Shown here: positions 1 through 14,035 of the stretch, piece by piece
Numbering within the stretch: the first letter of the stretch is position 1
Layout: the number at the start of each line of letters is the position of its first letter
From: Cyanoderma ruficeps
Lineage: Eukaryota; Chordata; Aves; Passeriformes; Timaliidae
Length of the DNA stretch: 64,000 nt
NCBI GenBank assembly: GCA_008694505.1
Contig: VZDJ01000219.1
Coordinates: forward strand, 3,398,591-3,462,590
Reading direction: 5' to 3'
Program-made: the position numbers and the translations under genes
The notes under the pieces: model-generated
Database searches by the model: none
What the model was told of the DNA's origin: nothing
The model's input: only the letters and a program-made list of their open reading frames with translations

Positions 1-664
1 ATTCTCATGGGACAAATCCCTTGTTATTACACTGTGCACTTATTTTTCACCCTCAGAATAGACTGTTGTGTTAGAGGAACTTCTCAATCTCAAAACAGCT
101 TCATATGGGAACTTACAAATTGCTTGTTAGCTGAAATGACAGTTTTTTACCCTATTGCTACAGTGTCCCTCCGTGCTGTTGGCCCTGCAGGGCTGTGAGC
201 AGACAGGCACTGGGGATCAGGGGTGCAGAGCAAACTGGAGTCAGCAATTCAGTCTTCTGAAACATGAGTGCTCTTTCCTCCTCACTCTAATCACCACAGT
301 TCAGTGGCTTAAATGTAGTGAGCCAATAGGTTCAGACCTGTTTTCTAGACACCAATCTTTCAGCAAATTTTTTAATCTTCTTTATAGCCCGGTTTGTTTT
401 CTCCCTGCGAGGCTTGTAGTTTACAGAGCTAACTTCTCTGTTAGGATCCCACCACAGGACAGGGTAGGACAGCAAGGCAGGCAGAGATTTAGGCTGCCCT
501 GGATGGTAATGCTGCAGATCTGGGTAATGAACCCAGGTCAGGATATCAGAGAGAGATTTGAGCTCATATCTGAAATCTAAGCAATGCTTCAAACTGTTTT
601 TTCACCCTGGTTACCACAGTATATGATTCATTATTGAAATAATGCTACATTTGTAATATAAATT

Positions 665-674
665 GGGGGGGGGG
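665..674 (+). repeat. G10 homopolymer
   Basis: Ten consecutive G residues sit in otherwise AT-rich sequence. It is a short homopolymer, prone to length error in sequencing. Confidence 0.9.
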
Positions 675-3600
675 AGATATGCGGAAAATCAGGGCTGATT
701 CTAATTTCTGAATATCCTTAGGCTGAAAAGACAAGCAGTATGAAAATTTAAATCATTACATTCACTTTCATTGATTTTGCAGTACACTTCTGTCAACTCA
801 ATGTGTCTCCTATCTATACCCTGGAAAGAAAAATAATTACTAGTTGCCTTTATTACTTTCTGAGCTTTTCTACCTTTCAGTCTTGCACTGAGCCTGTATT
901 ACCCATGTAATTCTTGCTCAGAACAAACTCTTGGTAACAGAACATCTGCCCTAACTTCATCTGTACACACAAGTATTTACCAGTAGAAAAGAGCCAGGTT
1001 AGTAAAGAAATATATTAAACAGGAAAGGCTTTCTTTTGTTACCAGAAATTACATCTTACGAATGAATATGACATTAAATGTGAAATGACATAAAATGTTA
1101 AAGAACATGTTTTCTTTATTATCCTCAGTGCATTCCCTACATGACTGACAAGTTGGCTGCATGCACATGAATTTGTTTCTGAGAGATTACAGGTATTCAT
1201 GTCTGTGCACCATCCAAGATGAAATCAATTGAACCTTGACAGTAATCCTTCACCTCCCCCTGGCAGTTTTTAATTAAACAGTCGATGTTTTGGAGCAGGT
1301 ACTTTGTTACCTTATAAAATCTGAAGCCTCAGGACTTGTAACGAACTAAGTGGGAAAAATTAATCCCTTTTCCTAAAATGAAGGGAATTGATGTTTCAAT
1401 ACAAAGAGAAAACATGATAATGGTAAAACAATAATGAAAATAATGCTGAATAATAGTAGGAAATCATAAGCATGACACAAAGAAAAACTTAGATACAGAG
1501 TCTTAATAGAAAGAAATTTACTGGTCTAGCAAAGAACAGAAACTCCAAACAGAAAATGAGGGGAAACTTGTAGATTTTTGTTGTAGATAAAGTCAGCTGA
1601 TTGAAGCTGCACTGAGTTGCATCCCTGCCAAGCTAAGAGCCAGAATGTATCCAGCATCCTGCTTGCACTGATGGAATTCCAGTAGATTCATTGTAGTGAT
1701 TCTTAGTTTATAGGAGAACAGGTATGGGCGGGGGGATTTTTATTGTTTGCTCCATATGTTGTGTATGCTGTAACATGTACTTATTTATTCCATCAAAACA
1801 CTTTGCATATTTGGGATGATGACTTGCCAGAAGTCTGAAATCTGCCAGTGCGACTCAACTAAGAAAGTGGAAGATACAGAAAAAATAGCTATGAAATGTA
1901 AAATGCTGAGCTAGGTGCATGACTAGAACTAGAACCCAGCTTTGTGCATAGCAAAAAGAAATCATTAGGTGATTTTGAAAGCAACTAAATAGTGAATTTC
2001 TTACATTCCTTAAAAAATTAAAAATTAAAATACATCCGGTTAAATTCCACTAAGATGGAACATGTGGATTAGTGCCTTTCCTGAAGCTGAAGTTTTCTGC
2101 TAAATATTTATTTTCTCTTTCTCCACCTCCTGATCAGAAATCACTTCTGTTTGAAGACTTTGGGGAATAAGAAAATCAGTCCACAAGGCCGGTGTCTCAC
2201 ATGGAGAATTGATCTACATCCTCTTCCTCACATGTTGGCTCCATTAATTGATACAGTACTGGCTAAGAACAATGTACTAATAGCTCTGCCTGTGGCTTTA
2301 ATGGAAATGGAAATGTGGAAACCATTACACTAATAAAAAGAAATGGAACAAGATTTATGCAGCAACAATAAATATTAAAAGGAAAGCAGAATTGAAGACC
2401 CAGTTATGATTCTGACTATTCAATACCAATCTCTTCAATTTTTTAATGAGGTCAGTTTTAACATGCCATTTGAGATACACATTCCTGGGGAATGCCTATA
2501 GGGAAATGGATGAACCAAATCCACACACAAGACATCTTTTCCACATTTTTTTCCCTATTATTGGAGTCAATTCTGATTGCAAAGTTCTCCAATACCTGGG
2601 ATTTGGTGTTTTGTTTTGTTTTGGTGGGTTTCTTAAATTTATTTCATTTGAATATGATTAGAACAATCATCAACCTTTTAACCTGTGGTTAAGAAACTAA
2701 TGGCAGCATTTCTTCCGGCTTCTCTTTCAGGTGACTAAACATTAAAAAAATTAACTAGTCTGTATTGTACATTCAGCTACCTAGAAATTATGAAAAGCTA
2801 TTCTAACCAGCTGGAGAACAGTAGAGTGTGGGCATAAATTCACTTTCTTGGTGAGACACAGTCATCCAACCTCATCAAGTGCAGTAAGAAGAGAAACCAA
2901 ACATTTCAAGCCAGATATTTGCTTTCAGATTCTGATTTTTTTTTTATAATACAAATGGAGTGAAACTCACAAATATCCAAAAAGTATCTGAAGATATGTT
3001 CTACAGGAATTTAAATTAGCACTATTAAAATACAATAATAGGTGCCCAGGACCTAGAGCTAGCATACCACCAAGCTGACTTTATTTTGAGCAGTATCTTG
3101 TTTCCTCAGAGGTCTTAATTCCATTGCTGGGACTATCATGCAAGTAAAGCTCTGCCCACTTGATCCTCCATTACACGCCCACCTCATATTCACTTATCTG
3201 AATTGTTTTGAATGTAATATTTTTCTTCATTTCATCACTGCATTTAACTTTCAAAGATATTTAAACCTGTAAGGGTAAGAAATGAAGATAACAGCTGGGC
3301 TCTAGAGATATCTTTTCAATGCATGCATGTTCTTTTATACATAAAACCTTTAAGTTAGTTTCTGTGTGCCAATGAATTAAGCTTCCATTCATAGAAGTAC
3401 TAATAACTGCTTCTTATTTCCTTCTCTCCTCCAGATTCTACTGAAGCACCTCAACCAGCTTGTTCTTTACATATAAATACATCAGAGAAGCAAAATTCTG
3501 GAATAAACTAAAGGAGAAATGAGGCAGAAGTGCTGTGATAAGGATCATAAAACAAGTCACTGGGAGATCAGAAAACCAAGCCACATTTGCTGATCTAGTT

Positions 3601-4889
3601 TTTCAGCTGGCATGTAAAAGCACAGCTCTAAAGAAGTGTAACCCCAGCTGAGGTGTTACCTCCCCTGAATTAACCATTTAACCCTACTCTCTGCTGAATA
3701 ATTGTGTAAGACATGTAAATGAAATTTGTGTCATGCTATCAAGTATTATACAATCTAGTAGGCATAATTTGAAGTGTCTTGATTTTTAACATACTGCAGT
3801 CCGCTATCAGCACTGAAAATGTGAAAAATGAGCCACTGGAGAAAAGAGATTATTATTGTCATAAGAAAAAAATGAATTAACTTGAAGGGCAACACAGAGT
3901 CAGAGCCTAATTTGAAAATTACTGCACTAGTCATTCTAAGAAAAAATACTGTACTTGGAGTAACTATTTATACATTGGAATACTGGTACAGTCACTGGGG
4001 GGAATCTAAGCAAGGATCCATGTACTGCGGTGTTTGGTGTCTTAGTGTAAGATTTGAAGTGAAGACACAAGACCAATACACAATTACAGAAAGATCCAAG
4101 AACATGGACAATTTCGATGTAATTATTACTTTCAACAGTTGGGAAGCTTGAATCTACCAGATGTAACTGTAGAATGCTACGTCACATCTATCCTTTCTCA
4201 AATTTTACATACTTTGGAACTAATGATACGTGATGTCAAAGATCTCCATCGATTCATTATAAATGCAACAGTTTTACCAAATAAAAACCATAAAGTCAAA
4301 ATTAACTTATGTAGAGCAATTTCAAGCATCACTGCGGAGACATGAGCTACCTCCTAAATGCAAATCAAATTTGGAATATTGTTTTAGTTTCAATAAAAAT
4401 CAGTGCCTGTAATACAGTGTGGATGGGCTACACTTGATGCTGTTAGTCACAGCAGAAGACTGAGTGTGCAGATCTACTCAGATATTGAATAAATTGTAAG
4501 ATTTTCCAATATGTTATTGCAGTGAGGGTAATTCAGGTACACTATTTACAGGGAAATCAATAAAAACCCATTCATTTGAGAAAAATGTTTTCCATCAAAA
4601 TAAGAAATGTATGACTTGAAATAAATTTAAGTAGTTTCTTATTTCTCTCATTATCCTCCTGCTCTATTTTTCAGTCTGAGGAAGGCCAATTCTAGATGAC
4701 AGACAATGAAATTTCTGTATTGATAAGGAGAAAAGAAACCTGCTATCCTTCTGTGTATTTGCATAATTACATTGTATTTTTCCCAGAAAGTCAGTGTATT
4801 ACTCAAATGTAATTGCATGTGTGTCTGTATGTTTGTTTTATATTTATTAGAATCTATGATAAAGAACATTAGGTGAAGTAATACATTAC

Positions 4890-4910
4890 AAAAAAAAAAA
4901 AGGAAAAAAA
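4890..4910 (+). repeat. A-rich low-complexity tract
   Basis: A run of A interrupted by one GG. No retrotransposon body was recognised immediately upstream on either strand, so I do not call it a poly-A tail. Confidence 0.8.
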
Positions 4911-5943
4911 CATGCTCCAAAAACATGATCCTCTTCAATACTGAACTAATGAGAGCTGAAGGTGCCTGTTGCCCTTTTCTGAGCACTCTGAAGGACACAC
5001 CTAGAGAACTTTGTCCCATTTTGTGTCTCCAGACCCAACAGAGAAACTGAGTTCAAGAAGAGGATAAATAAGATGTTTGTGTGAGGGAGCCACGTTCATT
5101 TAGCTCATAGAAAAGAAGCACCTGTGGGTGCACAGCAAAAGTTACAATGAGGAAGGAAAATTCCAATTGAATATTGAAGAAAAAAATCATGAGGATGGCT
5201 AAGGACTTGGACAGATTGTCCAGACCCTGGAGAAGATGATTCACCTTAAAGGGTAGTCCACAGTTAAATAGGTTACCAAGTTAAAGAAACAGGAAAACAA
5301 GATGTCAAGTTAATGAAAGAGAAACCTTCCATGGAAAAAAAAAAAACAACCAATCAACCAACCACTGCCAGACTGTGGAAATAAGTCCACAAAACCTGTT
5401 ATTAAAACTCTGCATGGAGTTTTTTCCAAAGTGGATGTGCAGAACAGACTGCTCTGATACCCTGTGCTACGCTGATCTGTATGTAAATAACATCTTACAG
5501 CACTAAAGAGCAAAAACATTTCTAATATTTGTTCCGTGTACTCAGTTGATTCTGCTTATTTTGTCCCAAGGACTGGCTGTAAAATCTGGATGAAACAGGC
5601 TTCACAATACCTTTGTGAGATACATATGAAATACTGTCCAAAATTAGCAGATGGTCAAACTAAAGAATAGAGATTAAATACTGTTAAGTTGATCATAATA
5701 TGAAGTAGAGCTGGGCAAGATATTTTACCAGAAGAGATGCAAACACAGATGGCAATTTTTTAAAACAGATTTATGTTTGAACACATCAAATTAGGTGGCA
5801 GAACTCACTTTCAAATTAAAAAGAAACCCCAAAACATTTAAGATTAAAAAGAAACTGGATAAATTTCAAACTGGCATGATGTCTTCCTTAATAGCCTATC
5901 TTATTTTTGAAGAAAATAAAGGAAGTATAACATTCAGGGCTAG

Positions 5944-6000
5944 GGGAGAAAAAAAGTTCTTGGTAAGAAAGAAGGGAGAAAGGTTCTTGGTAAGGAAGAA
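5944..6000 (+). repeat. Two-copy tandem duplication, period about 27 bp
   Basis: The motif GTTCTTGGTAAG starts at 5956 and again at 5983. The purine-rich flanks (GGGAGAAA before it, AAGAA after it) repeat as well. The copies differ by a few substitutions and a short A-run length change, so this is a diverged local duplication. The unit happens to lack stops in one plus-strand frame, which yields a meaningless Lys-rich open frame. Confidence 0.85.
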
Positions 6001-6854
6001 TCTTTTGGGGGCTAAACTTTAGCTTAATTTGGCAACATATTAGCTCTGCCTGAAGAGTTTTACTTATTCTCAGAATTCTGCTATGAAGGCAGTAAGCACC
6101 ATCTCTTGTATACTAAGATAAAATTCAGAATACTATGGGGCTTACCTAAAGAAAATTCTACAAATTTGAAAAAGTATAATGAAAATAGAATAAGCTGCAA
6201 GATGAACAAGAAAAACAAGATAATCTTTTCTAATTCAGACAGATCATAGAGAGATTTGCAATGATAAAGGCCATAAGTACAGATTTTCAATGAAAAGAAT
6301 TAAGATGCAACCAAAGGGGTTCTTGTCTTTTGAAGCAAAAAAGTGATCACAGTCTTCCCAGCCTGCTTTTCTGGCTTTTTGATTTACAAACACCCCTGGG
6401 TTTGTGCAATTTGATTAACAGTTTACATGCAGATGCATAATTCTCTTGCCAGAAACTTCCTCTACCTACACTGCTTATGATTCTTCCTGACTGAAACTGA
6501 GCTGAAGATTTACTCACTTCAAGCGACATCTGATGAGCACATCAGCTCCTGCACTGGCCACCTTCCACCCCCAGTTCCATTCCACACACCTTGGTTTAGC
6601 CCTGAAGTAACCAAAAATTTGTTGTTGTCTTTCAGCAGTTTCATCACTACAGTTAGAGAAGCCATTCCCGAAAAAGTAACAGACTTAGGGATAGAAAAAC
6701 ATGTCTAGGCAGGTTCCAATAAAATGAAACACTGAACTACTACCCATTTTATGCAACTGTATGAAAATTAGAGGGAATAAAATTAATATGGCTTGCACAC
6801 AAAAAGTTTTGTCCATCAGCGAAAAGGAAGCATTTCCTTGCTTATGTTTCTATT

Positions 6855-6976
6855 AAAAACAAAAAACAAAAAAACAAAAAACAAAACAAAACAAAACAAA
6901 CAAACAAAAAAACCAAACAAAAACCCCAAACAGCAAAAAAAAGGCACAAAACCAAANAACAAACAAAAAAGAATTT
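6855..6976 (+). repeat. A-rich (AAAC)n-like low-complexity tract with an assembly N
   Basis: About 120 bp made of A runs separated by single or double C, in units such as AAAC and AAAAC, with an unresolved base at 6957. A-rich tracts punctuated by CC recur at 59.99 and 60.65 kb and, as complements, at 23.8 and 53.15 kb. No CR1 or LTR sequence adjoins it, so it is recorded as simple low-complexity DNA. Confidence 0.9.
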
Positions 6977-9098
6977 TTGGTTTTAATTCCCAATTCTTTG
7001 CTTGTGTGTGATGCAGGTGGCACTCCCTTCAGAGAAATTCTGTAGCCTCACCCGTGAAACTTGAATTTTAAGATACAGCTGCAATCAGTTCTGATTATAC
7101 AGGACATAAACATGACAAAACGCCACTGAATGGAATTACAATACCATCTCAAAAGATCATTACATTATGTTAGGGTTGGAATCCAATATACATTTTAATT
7201 CAGATCGATTCATGCAGAAATCCATTGCCTTCTGTATTCCCTGCTTTGCTCAGACTGTTTGCTCCATGCTTCACTCGGGGAATATAGGTTCCCACAGGAG
7301 CATAACAGGATTTCAGGGCTGCTCTGGGTAAAACCATTACAGCTATTGCAATCATCTTACTCTGAGACTGCTGATCCTTGTAAGTATTTGATCATCTTCT
7401 CCCTTTTGTAACACTGCAATCAACATGCAATATCCTAATGGTCTAATTAAGCAATGACGACTCAGGCAGGAGGCTTCCTGGGAATTAATGACCTCTTGGG
7501 AGGAGCTGGTGTCCCAAAATACAGCCCAGCATCATTAACTTCATTTGTTTATTAATCCTTAGGAAATGCTTCATGATGAGATTGCTACCTCTACTACAAG
7601 ATGGAAGAATTAAATTTATTGAAAGTTTTAAGTTTCTCATATTTCAGCTAGAAAATTTCAGTCATGTCTAAAGAATTTAATGGTCTATACAATTCTTTAA
7701 ATTATGCTCCATGATCGTGCTGTTCATATGTGGGATTTTAAAACAGGAAGCATATAAACGTGCATTATTGAAGCTTCAAGGTGAGAAAAAGAAAATACTC
7801 AAAACCTGGATAAAGATGTTGTGTCTGAGCACTAAAGAACCACAGAAGCATTACAGAGGTATATTTGGGCAAAAAGGATTACTGACAGACACACAACTCG
7901 CTTCTGGTGCTACACAAAGAGTACAAAACCAGATAAGGAGACCTGAAGGAGTATTTTCACAACCCTCAAAGCTCATCTTCCTGTATCAGGGCTAAGCAGG
8001 CTTGATTTCTTATTTATAACAATCCCATGAAATGATACCTTGATCGCTGAATTAATTTATTTACACTCAATCTTGAGTTTTAGTCTGATTTGAAAGCTAT
8101 GAACATGTACAGAATGCATCTCTGGGTAGGGGTGAAGCTGCAGAGAACACAGCGGTTTTAACCCTGTGAGAACATGGGGGTTTGTCACCCCAGCTTATAA
8201 AATAAGTGGTTCTTTCAATTTTATTAAATATCAGAATTCCCATTCAAAAGAAAGTTGTAAATACTGAAACATTCTCACTGATTGGATATGAAACATCAAA
8301 AATTCCTGCTGAAGAGAAATTCCAAAGTGTAATTTTAGGCAACTCCCATAGTATTCCAGTTAAACTTCATTCTAGAGAACATGGATAAGTCTTGCAATCT
8401 AGAAAGCCAAGTCTTTGTTCAGAGTTCTTAGCCACCCAGTCTGAGTTACAAAGCCCGATTTCTCAGCCTAAACCCAAGCCAACAATTATCAGACCTTGTC
8501 GTGAAGACTGAAATCCTGAAACTGTAAATTACTGACACTGATGGGGGTGAGGGGGCACTCAGGGATTGGGGATTCTGAACTGTAAATTGTTTTTCATTAT
8601 TAAGTTCGTGGAGGAAGAAGGTTGAACCTTCTATGCAAGTAGATTTACTGCTAGATAAACATTTCTAAATAACATGTTCATATTACCAATACTAAAACTG
8701 AAAAATTTTGAGCAGCAGTATAAATAACAGCATTAGTATCAGTCCTTCATAAAAAAGCTTGTTTTGACAGTTAAGTAAACAAACATCAGTGATGTGAAGA
8801 TATTCTCCCAAGCATCTACACTTTCATCTGAAAAATAAAGACTTCATCCAAAGCCAGTGAAATTAAATAGATTATTTTTCCGAAATGCTTTTTTGATTAT
8901 GGCATTAAATGAGGATATCATTCAAGAAGCATGTGTTTTACCTCAGAGCACTAAATTATTACAGCTAAAAAGAGGAAATTTTTTGCATATTGGGTTCCCA
9001 GTCTATCACTGCTAAACTGCTTTTGCTCAACTCATAGGGAAAAGAGCAGCATTATTTCAGACAGGAGAGAACATAAAGGGAAGATAAGCTCCATGCAA

Positions 9099-9119
9099 TC
9101 AATATGGTCAATATGGTCA
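9099..9119 (+). repeat. Short tandem repeat TCAATATGG x2.3
   Basis: The 9-bp unit TCAATATGG occurs twice head to tail, followed by a partial third copy (TCA). It is a minor local slippage product. Confidence 0.85.
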
Positions 9120-12100
9120 CAACACTCCTGGCAGGTCCTGCTTTCCATTGTTCCTGTGTCAGACACCTCCTGACACGCTAACAATGGCTCCTGGTTACAA
9201 CAGGGGGAAATCTCTTATTCAGAGCTCTCTGTGTTACTGTGCAAGGTAATGTCTTGGTAGAGGAGGAGAAATCGGGATTGGAATTTTCACTGAAGGTTTA
9301 GGTGGGTTGGGGACAGAATTCCATCTCAAAAAGGCAAAGGGTTGTCCCTTTACATGTCTGTGCACGTGCCACCAGCACAGCCTCCCACTGGTGCCTTGTG
9401 TGCATTTGCCTGGTTGAATCAAGTGTGTGCTCCTGGTTTTTAGCTTCAGCACTTAAACTGGGGCCATGGCAGAGACTTGTCCAGGTCACTGTCAGCCCTG
9501 GGTTTCAGCACCAGCACTGTTCTGTGATGCTCAGAAGGGTCCCAACCATTATGTGCTGTGAAGTTTGCTGCAGACCTGGAAATACTCCAGCTTTTCCACC
9601 ACAGCAGTTGACTTTTTCGAAGATGTCTGGCTGCTTACTTGAATTAAAGTGATCTTTACAGAATATCACTGAAAGCACCATAAACCTGCAGATTTATTTG
9701 GATCTTAGCCTACTGAATGCTAGCTAAATCTCAGCACTTTTACTGTTGCCTAATAGCATAGCATAGGCATAACAGAGAAGATAGTACATTGAACTGTTCT
9801 ATTTAACTAATAAAACAAAGGAAATTAGCAAAGCATAATTAGCTCCAGTCTTACTGGAGGTAAGAGAAGGCAATGAGAAGCTATTATTTCAAATGTGGGA
9901 TATTGAACAGGTGGTTTTACAGCACATCAGATGACATCATTACTCTCTCCAGATAAGTGTCTCAGTATTTGCCACATTAATGAGCCACAGGATAAAGATG
10001 CTCCTTTGAGCTCTATGGAAAGATCAATATCGAGAAGAGATGCTGTGCAGGCTCTTTGGTTCATTTGTGGAGAACCAGTCAATTGACTCAAGAATGAGAG
10101 ACAAACTTTGACAAAGGAGCCTCACACAAGCCTCAGAACCATCAGAAACACTGCAAATATCACACATTTATCAGGCAAACTATTCTGGATATGTAATGTC
10201 AGAAATTATGAAAAGAGAGACGACTGCTTACAAATCTTTCTTTGTAAGTTGTGTCTCCTATAACAACCAAATGTGGAGACCTCACTGCTAAAAAATTGTC
10301 GTGTTTCACTCTAATGATGAAAGTGAATATATTAATGCTTCAGAGCTGTTAAAGAGCTGTCTAGAGTTTCACCATTATAGTGGTAAAATCTTGGGAAGAA
10401 ATGGCCTAGAGAAATTATTACAAATGCAGTTTTCCCTTGTTGCAAGGAGTCTTCCAAGGAAAGTATTTTGGAGATTTTATTCTCACTCTCCTCATACAAC
10501 CATGTGTGCATCTTAAGTCAATGTTTATTTCCTGCAGTAAAGAAAGCTGTGATTCTATCCTAATAAAGGATATGACACATGGAAGAAGAAACAAATAAAT
10601 AAAGAGACCCAACAAACAATTTTGCTGACCTGAACTGGATACAGGACCAGATGAGGGACTGTACTGGCAAGGACTGGCCTTATTCAGTGTTATTCTGTAG
10701 TCACCCTACCACTGTGGAACACTTAAAAAAACCCTGGATACACTTCATGCTTGTCCTTATCATCAATAATGGGAAATAAATGAAAATATTCTATTCTCTT
10801 TCTTTTGTAGCCTTTCAAAACTACAAAAACAGTCATTAAAAAAACCCCTGAAATCTCAGAAGGGACTTACAGATTCAATACACATAGTTCCTCAATAATC
10901 CCTGTCCTGAAACAATTAAAATATAACACAGCAAATCAACACTCAACAAAATCAATGGGATTATTCAGCCAGCCCACCCTTCCCTAAATCAAATAGTTCC
11001 AGTTTGCAGCCATGAAGCACCTGCCCCAGGTGAGTCTGACAAAATGCCTGTGAGCCCCTGCCTGCCTTTAGTGTCCATTCCCAAATGCCTCCCTCCTCCT
11101 TCCCTGGTGCCATGAGCTCCCCAGGCAGAGCTGCCTGTGAGCCTGCTGCTCCCAGTTTTCAGTGCTGGACAGGAAGGGCTGTGTTTGCTGTGACACAGGC
11201 TCAGCATCAGCACCAACACTCAGATCAATCATGTTTTCAATTCCATGATAATAAAAGATAATCTGAAACTGAAGAGCTGTTTAAAACCAGATTGAAACAA
11301 AGTCAGATTAATCAATTGTAACCACATTCAGAAAACACGAGGATATTTCATTGGAGTCTTCTGGAGTGGATACAGTTGATTCTGCTTATCACAAGATTTT
11401 GGTTTGTATCCTTTCTGAGACTACAGAAAATGTTTATTGTTAAACTGTTGTAGTTTTTACTCTCATTAATCTACCCTCATTTGCTTTTTCCAAGTGCAAT
11501 AATGCTTTTGATTTGAAGGGTCACATTCAAATGCCACTATCCCAAGGACTAAATGGAGAAAATTTAAGCACAGGCCAACATCTCACTGGGATTTGCAGAA
11601 CCTTCTGTAAAGTAAATAAGGCCCTTGTGGCTTATCAGTCGTTGGTGTGTTCAGTTCCCTAAACTAAGAGAATTGAGAGGATTAGTTAGAGGAGAAATGA
11701 AATGTACCTAATTAATTCCCCAGATCCCTGCAGATTATATGGCATGTTTGGAACAGTGGGAAATTGTGACTGAAATTAAAAATACATACCTACAGCAGCA
11801 ATGCTGAGAAATGCAGCCTTTTCTCCTCCTACTACAATATCAGTGATATATTAATAAGAGCTTTACATTTCACAGGTTTTTTATAATTTTATAACAAATT
11901 TCCCTGTCATACTTTTTTTATTTTTAAAGCATAAAGGAAAATTATGGCAGTTTCAATTTTTCAAAGTCTGAAATGAGTTTTATCTTTCAGCTCCTCATTC
12001 TAACCCGCTTTGGAAGAAGTGCCTTAGTTGCTCTACATATTGTTACTTCATAGTGGGGAAGAAAAAAAATGCTGTTTATAGAGCATATGGCAGAACTTTT

Positions 12101-13454
12101 CAAAATTATCTTTGGGAGATTACAGAAATATTTCTCTGAATTTATGCCAATGTCTTCAGAGGTCTGCTATTATTTATCTTTTCAAACTGCATAAATTGAA
12201 ACTAATATAAATGTTTCTGCAGGTCCAGTCACTTTTATAGAAATGTTTGCCAGGTGCTTCTGCCTGTGTTGATTACACATTCCCTGTGTTTTCCTCATAT
12301 GGAGGAAAAATAAATATCTTTCCTTGTTTGTCTATTCTTTTCTGTGGTTCTCTCACATGCTGTCATCCATGGAATTGAATATCCACTAGGGAGGAAATTA
12401 ATTTTTTCTGTGGGAGCTGTGGAATACTCCTGCCAGTAGCTAGAAATATTTAAAAGTAGAATTTCAAAGAAAGGAGTCTTAATGAAAGAGCAGCTAAAGA
12501 GGAATATTTGCATCCCCCTCCCTGTCAAACTACAGGACAGCACGGAGAAGGGACAGAGAATATGAAAACAGCTCTGGGAAATATCCAGAGAAATAGTCAC
12601 AGATAGACAGGAAATCAAGTATTTTTTCATAGATTCTGTAAACAAGAAAGGTAATCTGAACTGACCACAGGGAAGGACCAACAGGAATTCAACAAAACCA
12701 CCACTGTGTGAAAATCACTCAACTACATCAGTTCCCATAAGGCAAAATGATTCAATTTGCAATCCATCAATCATTTGCCATAATGAGGGAAGTAAATATA
12801 TCATCACTGAGGGCTGTCACAGGACCCATATCTTCTACTTTCAAAATAAACATTTGGGGATTCCTCTGGTATTTCTTTTGCATAAAACAGTTAATTGTAA
12901 AATAAATAATTGGTTTTACTACAGCACTTCAGTGTCAGCTTTCCTAGTTTCCTTTCTCTTGTATTGTATCACTACAATTGCATCACCGCAATTCAGTAGT
13001 TTCAATCCCTTGAAGTTCATGCAGACATTGTCTCTATTTTTGAGAAATAATGAATTACTTAATATTTTCCCAGTTTGATTCCTGAATGAACTGAAAAATA
13101 ATCTGTGTCACATTAATTTAAACTGCCACATGCTAGCAGATTTCATGTGCTAGTCAGAATTTTTTATCTCCTGGAATATCTAAGATTCATTTGTAACCCA
13201 AACTGAAACCCACAGCACCTCAAAAAGCTCAGGAAATTTAGGTATCATACCTAATCCAGAAAGGGAAAGGATGTGGGATCCTGCCTATGACCACCTCTTG
13301 CCAGTGGCAGACAGAAAGCTGGAAAGATTTATCCATTGTGGGAGACAGAGTTACCAGTGGAGTGCCTCAGAAATTGAATTCTCAGGTTTGGTTGGTTAAG
13401 GTTTGGGGTAGAAGTTTGCATTCTGTTCTGTAATCCAGCTCTTGCAGGGTACTG

Positions 13455-13711
13455 CCTTTCAGAGGACACTGTCTCAAACTGCGCCAAGGGAAATACAGGC
13501 TAGATATTAGGGAAAACTTTTTCACAGGAAGGGTGATGAAGTATTGGAATGGTCTGCTTGGAGAGATGGTGGATTCACCATCCCTGGATGTGTTTAAACA
13601 AAGACAGGATGTGGCACTTGATGCCAGAGTTTAGTTGAGGTTGAGGTTAGATTGGAGTTATGATCCTGGAGGTCTCTTCCAACCTGATGACTCTGATTCT
13701 GATTCTGATTC
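13455..13711 (+). mobile_element. CR1 non-LTR retrotransposon, 5'-truncated 3' end
   Basis: The segment follows the conserved CR1 3' region in order: a CTCAAACTGCGCCA-like block, GATATTAGGGAAAA, the TTTTTCACAGGAAGGGT block, TGGAATGGTCTGC, GGTGGATTCACCATCCCTGG, then GGAGGTCTCTTCCAACCTGATGA. It ends in a short tandem array (TCTGAT units, 13692-13711), where CR1 elements end in a short ATTCTG-type repeat. Only about 250 bp of 3' UTR is kept, the usual outcome of incomplete target-primed reverse transcription. The 5' edge is approximate, because similarity fades upstream of about 13455. Many differences from the consensus, including small indels, indicate an old, immobile copy. Confidence 0.9.
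13692..13711 (+). repeat. CR1 3'-terminal microsatellite, TCTGAT units
   Basis: About three copies of a hexamer close the CR1 copy. CR1 elements commonly end in an octamer of the ATTCTGTG type, so the shortened hexamer is either a subfamily trait or later decay. Confidence 0.8.
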
Positions 13712-13884
13712 ACCTTCAGTTCAGTCACTTGAAGCCAGTGCTGTTCAATAACAGGCCAGGCACACAATTCCATCACCTCTGGACCCTCCCAATGAATTTT
13801 TTGCAGAAACTTGCTTAAGCATCTTCTCAGCTGTCATAAAGCACCTGAAGACACACCAGGCTGAGCCAACCATCTCCTAGAAAT

Positions 13885-14035
13885 CTGCATAATAATTTAA
13901 CAGTGCAAATGTTTCCAAAGAGAAATATATGTACTATGACCAAAGCATTATGCAAATGTTGTTTTTACAATGATTTAGCCCGGCCATAATATCTTATGCT
14001 ATTATACAAGCAGTGCATTAAGCCATGTCATTGCT
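13885..14035. promoter_or_regulatory. Possible enhancer-like stretch with an octamer site
   Basis: A perfect POU octamer, ATGCAAAT, lies at 13950-13957 in a low-complexity-free AT-rich stretch just downstream of the CR1 copy. A second TAATTT-like homeodomain core is nearby. Octamers occur by chance about once per 65 kb per strand, so this is weak evidence. I infer possible regulatory function only; cross-species conservation was not available. Confidence 0.12.

Larger units (their letters stand above)
1..13454. other. Non-coding single-copy stretch, no gene recognised
   Basis: This stretch is AT-rich and CpG-poor, and no open frame has a recognisable domain. The longest frames (141 codons on the plus strand at 155-580, 128 codons on the minus strand at 12295-12681) are within what chance gives at this composition, and neither shows a family motif. 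It holds only the low-complexity and short tandem repeats listed separately. I see no tRNA, snRNA or microRNA precursor that I recognise. A slightly GC-richer patch at about 10.97-11.22 kb has no supporting gene signal. The segment probably belongs to an intergenic region or a long intron. Confidence 0.6.

Noticed and set aside
155..580. 141-codon plus-strand open frame, with an 86-codon frame on the opposite strand
   Set aside because: It starts in one frame of a patch open on both strands, has no family resemblance and is consistent with background.
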